This document shows, piece by piece, positions 61,094 to 64,000 of a DNA stretch of 64,000 bases (positions within the stretch are counted from its first letter, which is position 1; each line of letters begins with the position of its first letter). The DNA is from Gemmatimonadaceae bacterium (lineage in GTDB: Bacteria > Gemmatimonadota > Gemmatimonadetes > Gemmatimonadales > Gemmatimonadaceae). Made by a program: the position numbers and the translations under genes. Location: the NCBI GenBank assembly GCA_030647905.1, contig JAUSJA010000033.1:62001-126000 (forward strand). Direction: 5' to 3'. The notes under the pieces are model-generated. The model had not been told where the DNA came from. It searched no databases and was given only the letters and a program-made list of their open reading frames with translations.

Positions 61094-62920
61094 CTAAATG
61101 CTCGTCTCCCGGACTACGTGACCAAGCGAAGCGATGCCCTTGATGACCTTGAGCCATCCGTCCATGCGCAGCGTCAGCATGCCCTCCGAGATCGCCGCGG
61201 CGCCGATCTCCGCCGCTCCCACGTTTTTCATGATGAGCTTACGGAGCGCCGGCGTCATGTTCATTGTCTCGTAGAGTCCCTGCCGGCCCTTCACGCCCGC
61301 ACCCTGGCACGACTCACAGCCCCGTCCGCGGAAGAAGGGCAGCTCGCAGATCGGCGTGTCCAGCGTCACCTTGGCGAGATACGGCGCGGCGAACTTGGTG
61401 GCGCGGGGTTTGGTATCAGCGAGGGCGACGTCGCTGAACTTGAGATCGCGAAGCGTCATGCGCCCGTTGACCTTGGCGATCGCCAGCTCGGCGTCCTCCG
61501 GCATGTACTTCTCGGCGCAGTGCACGCAGATCTTCGGAACGAGACGCTGAGCGACGATGAGGTTGATAGCCGACGCGACGTTGAAGCTCTCGATGCCCAT
61601 GTCGAGGAGACGCGTCACCGTCTCGGGCGCCGAATTGGTGTGAAGCGTCGAGAGCACGAGGTGACCGGTGAGCGCCGCCTTGGTGGCGATGCTCGCCGTC
61701 TCGAGGTCGCGGATCTCTCCCACCATGATGATGTTCGGATCCTGGCGCAGGAACGCTCGCAGCGCGGCGGCGAAGGTCATTCCGATCTCCGAGCGCACGA
61801 GCACCTGATTGATTCCGAACAGGTTGTACTCGACGGGGTCTTCCGCCGTCATGATGTTGACGTCTATGCTGTTGACCTTGGAGAGCGCGGAGTAGAGCGT
61901 GGTCGTCTTTCCGGATCCCGTCGGCCCCGTAACCAGAACCATCCCGTACGGATTGGCGATGGCGTCGAACACCTCGCCCTCGGCGCGGGGCTCGAGTCCG
62001 AAGCTGCCGAGGTCGAGGTTGAGATTGCCCTTGTCGAGAATTCGCAGCACGACCTTTTCGCCGAACAGAGTCGGAAGGGTCGAGACACGGTAGTCAATCA
62101 CGCGGTTCAGGATCTTGAGCTTGATGCGCCCGTCCTGCGGTACGCGGCGCTCCGAGATGTTGAGGCTCGCCATGATCTTGAAGCGCGAGATGAGCGCCGA
62201 CCGCAGCTTGAGCGGCGGTTTCATGATTTCCTGCAGCACGCCGTCAATGCGATAGCGGACGCGGAGCTCGTGCTCGAAGCATTCGAAGTGAATGTCCGAC
62301 GCGCCTCGCGCGACGGCATCCGTGAGGAGGGCGTTGATGAGCTTGACGACGGGTGCGTCCTGAACGGCGATCGAGAGCGCCGCCGCCGACATCTCCTCGT
62401 CAATCTGCTCGACCAGCTCCACTTCGGTATCGCCGAACTTCGCGATATCCTTGAGGAGCGACTCCATCTGGACTTCGTTCGACTCGTAGTACCGCTCGAT
62501 GGAGTTTCGGAGCGTATACTCGCCGGCGATGACGGGGAAGATGTCGCACCGGGTGATGAACTTGAGATCTTCGAGGACGCTCGTGCCGGTGGGGTCCACC
62601 ATGGCGACGGTGAGCGTGCGGCCGTCGCGCTTGAGGGGGAGCACGAGGTGCTTGATCGCCATCTCGGCCGGAATCAGGCGCGCGATGCGCGGGTCGACCT
62701 CGAAGTTGGAGAGGTCTACCGCCGGCATGCGATACTGTCGGGCAAGCATTCTCGTCATGTCGGTTTCCTTCACGTACCCGAGCTTGACGAGGTTGTAGCC
62801 TACGCGAGTACCGTTTTCGGTCTGTTCCTGAAGAGCATGGTTGAGCTGTTCGCGCGTGATGAGTCCTTCACGTACGAGCATATCCCCGATGCGCTCGGAG
62901 ATTACGGCAGGTGCGGTCAA
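61094..62920 (-). CDS. pilB: Type IV pilus extension ATPase PilB
   Basis: A 608-aa GspE/PilB ATPase. The N-terminal T2SSE-N domain (GDMLVREGLITREQL), Walker A GPTGSGKTT (near 335), the Asp box AEDPVEYNL, Walker B DPNIIMVGEIRD and the zinc-binding pairs CVHC and CESC are present. It powers pilus assembly. The start overlaps the comEA stop by 4 bp. Confidence 0.93.
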   Translation of the reverse strand: MTAPAVISERIGDMLVREGLITREQLNHALQEQTENGTRVGYNLVKLGYVKETDMTRMLARQYRMPAVDLSNFEVDPRIARLIPAEMAIKHLVLPLKRDGRTLTVAMVDPTGTSVLEDLKFITRCDIFPVIAGEYTLRNSIERYYESNEVQMESLLKDIAKFGDTEVELVEQIDEEMSAAALSIAVQDAPVVKLINALLTDAVARGASDIHFECFEHELRVRYRIDGVLQEIMKPPLKLRSALISRFKIMASLNISERRVPQDGRIKLKILNRVIDYRVSTLPTLFGEKVVLRILDKGNLNLDLGSFGLEPRAEGEVFDAIANPYGMVLVTGPTGSGKTTTLYSALSKVNSIDVNIMTAEDPVEYNLFGINQVLVRSEIGMTFAAALRAFLRQDPNIIMVGEIRDLETASIATKAALTGHLVLSTLHTNSAPETVTRLLDMGIESFNVASAINLIVAQRLVPKICVHCAEKYMPEDAELAIAKVNGRMTLRDLKFSDVALADTKPRATKFAAPYLAKVTLDTPICELPFFRGRGCESCQGAGVKGRQGLYETMNMTPALRKLIMKNVGAAEIGAAAISEGMLTLRMDGWLKVIKGIASLGHVVRETSI

Positions 62921-63423
62921 TTCTCTGTCTCCCCCCGACGCGGTTTCCGTCGGCCCTTGGCGTGACGGGAAGACCGCAAAGATTCTGTGCTTGAAGGACG
63001 TGGAAGGAGCGAAAAGGTCACGCTGGAGTCGATCTTCAAGGAGAGCCTGGGACCGATGCCTTTCACACGTTGCAGCTCGTTCAGGCTGCCGAACGGACCG
63101 AGGCTGTCGCGATCGGCGACGATCCTGCGCGCCATGGCCGGCCCGATGCCCCGCAGCGTCTCGATCTGCTCCGCGGTGGCGATGTCGAGGTCAATGACCG
63201 CGGGGACGACGACCTCGGGTTTCTTCGACTTCCTTCCCTTCCCCTTCTTCCGGCCATGCTTGCGAGCGGAATCCACCGCGTCTATCTGACGCTCGATCGC
63301 CGCCTTCGCCGCGGGATCGGCGTGCGCCTCTCCACCGATCGCTCGCGCGACCCGCACGCTTCCGCCGAGTACGATGACGGCGCTGAGGAAGAGCAGCGCC
63401 TTCCGTTCGCCGGGGGTTCCCAT
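62917..63423 (-). CDS. ComEA-like helix-hairpin-helix protein
   Basis: A 168-aa protein with an N-terminal membrane helix (LLFLSAVIVLGGSVRVA), a basic Lys/Arg-rich linker (HGRKKGKGRKSKK) and two helix-hairpin-helix motifs (ETLRGIGPAMARRIVADR, LQRVKGIGPRLSLKI). This is the ComEA layout for binding incoming DNA in natural transformation. Coupling to pilB suggests a pilus-based DNA-uptake operon. A basic tail follows the second motif. Confidence 0.8.
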   Translation of the reverse strand: MGTPGERKALLFLSAVIVLGGSVRVARAIGGEAHADPAAKAAIERQIDAVDSARKHGRKKGKGRKSKKPEVVVPAVIDLDIATAEQIETLRGIGPAMARRIVADRDSLGPFGSLNELQRVKGIGPRLSLKIDSSVTFSLLPRPSSTESLRSSRHAKGRRKPRRGETEN

Positions 63424-63513
63424 GTGCGCATCATATCGCTGCGTTTGCCTCTGCCGTCATCGTCTGGTCTTGCGCGACATTCCAATCACGCGCCGGAGCC
63501 CCGGAAAAAAGCG

Positions 63514-64000
63514 CTATCGCAATAACGCCTCGGCAACCTCGCCGACAATGGACAGCGACTTCGTCGAGATCTTGTCGATCGTATCAGTCGGCCGGTGATG
63601 GTACGGATAGTCGATGTCGATCACATCGATCACACGATAACCGGCCTGCAGAAGCGGAACGTGATCGTCGGTGATCGCTGACTGCTCCACCGGGAGAAAC
63701 ACCCGGTCGTAACCCAACTCCGCGGCCTTGGACCAGACGCGATCGACGACCTCGGGAGCCTGCTGAACCGAATATCCCTCCTTCTTGATCGCGAGATCCT
63801 TGTCGCCGATCATGTCCCACAGCACTCCAAAGATCGGCCTGTATCCCGGCTCGGGTGGATTCTTCGCGAAGAACGCGCTCCCGATCAGAACATCCGCGAG
63901 CTTCTCATCGAACTGACCGTAGTCCTCGCCATCCACGAACAGCAGATCAACGCCTGCCGTCGTGGGGTTCTTCTTCAGGGCGTCGCCGAGCGCGATGAAC
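63514..64000 (-). CDS. M28-family metallopeptidase, C-terminal part
   Basis: The frame runs off the right edge, so the N-terminus and most zinc ligands are outside. The visible part holds VDLLFVDGEDYG (a zinc-ligand segment of M28 enzymes), the lid region, and the closing DIDYPYHHRPTDTIDKIS with the last His ligand. Such enzymes are secreted aminopeptidases or glutaminyl cyclases; which one cannot be told here. Confidence 0.75.
   Translation of the reverse strand, partial: FIALGDALKKNPTTAGVDLLFVDGEDYGQFDEKLADVLIGSAFFAKNPPEPGYRPIFGVLWDMIGDKDLAIKKEGYSVQQAPEVVDRVWSKAAELGYDRVFLPVEQSAITDDHVPLLQAGYRVIDVIDIDYPYHHRPTDTIDKISTKSLSIVGEVAEALLR

Noticed and set aside
60212-62965. A 917-codon open frame on the plus strand opposite pilB and pilT
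   Set aside because: It is antisense to two clear pilus ATPases. Its product is a charged, low-complexity Arg/Glu/Asp/Val sequence without motifs, as expected opposite GC-rich genes.
1-64000. tRNA, rRNA, riboswitch or replication-origin signals
   Set aside because: I looked for T-loop motifs, cloverleaf-like arms, conserved rRNA segments and clusters of DnaA-like boxes in the intergenic gaps and saw none I could support; a covariance-model scan was not possible.

Overview
The window is high-GC bacterial DNA from a Gram-negative organism: it has a TonB-dependent receptor, an Rnf complex, type IV pilus motor genes and lipoproteins. Codon style and gene content resemble Gemmatimonadota, with Acidobacteriota as the alternative; this is inference, because the window has no rRNA or other marker gene. 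I found no tRNA, rRNA, CRISPR array or intact insertion sequence.

Left edge (1-4.4 kb, + strand): a coupled cluster for anaerobic benzoyl-CoA metabolism. It holds the C-terminal half of a benzoyl-CoA reductase subunit, its BcrA/D-type activator ATPase, an acyl-CoA ligase with a cysteine-rich tail, and a 6-hydroxycyclohex-1-ene-1-carbonyl-CoA dehydrogenase-like enzyme.

4.4-25.2 kb is a defence and accessory island. An SDH-family Clp-fold protease (minus) diverges from a six-gene type 1 BREX operon (plus; brxA-position gene, brxB, brxC, pglX, pglZ, brxL). The last five genes are joined by 1- or 4-base overlaps. The shared intergenic region carries a repeated operator-like array. Downstream, and convergent with brxL, is a four-gene branched-chain-amino-acid-type ABC operon: lipoprotein receptor, fused permease, an ATPase with displaced motifs, and a membrane protein. 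Beyond it lie relics: a decayed second brxL, an ABC-exporter fragment and the tail of another protein.

25.2-41.8 kb holds a hemerythrin, a DUF1906 protein and a PQQ-type dehydrogenase, then a long minus-strand catabolic cluster. The cluster has a TonB receptor, two acyl-CoA ligases, an alpha/beta hydrolase, a LacI regulator, a KAS III-like enzyme lacking two of three catalytic residues, a sodium symporter with a small partner, a MaoC hydratase, a PHB-depolymerase-type esterase and a thioesterase. A perfect 16-bp palindrome with a central CG sits on the receptor promoter and is a good candidate LacI site.

41.8-57.5 kb is a minus-strand ferredoxin super-operon: korA, korB, an unknown 332-aa gene, rnfB, a giant pyruvate:ferredoxin oxidoreductase with an extra C-terminal ferredoxin domain, rnfC, rnfD, rnfG, rnfE, rnfA, a 48-aa cysteine-rich membrane peptide, apbE, a 39-aa membrane peptide and a zinc-ribbon protein. 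It couples 2-oxoacid oxidation to ferredoxin reduction and Rnf. It could also supply reduced ferredoxin to the benzoyl-CoA reductase at the left edge.

57.8-64 kb: a VapBC toxin-antitoxin pair on the plus strand, the comEA-pilB-pilT-pilC genes on the minus strand, and the C-terminal part of an M28 peptidase running off the right edge.
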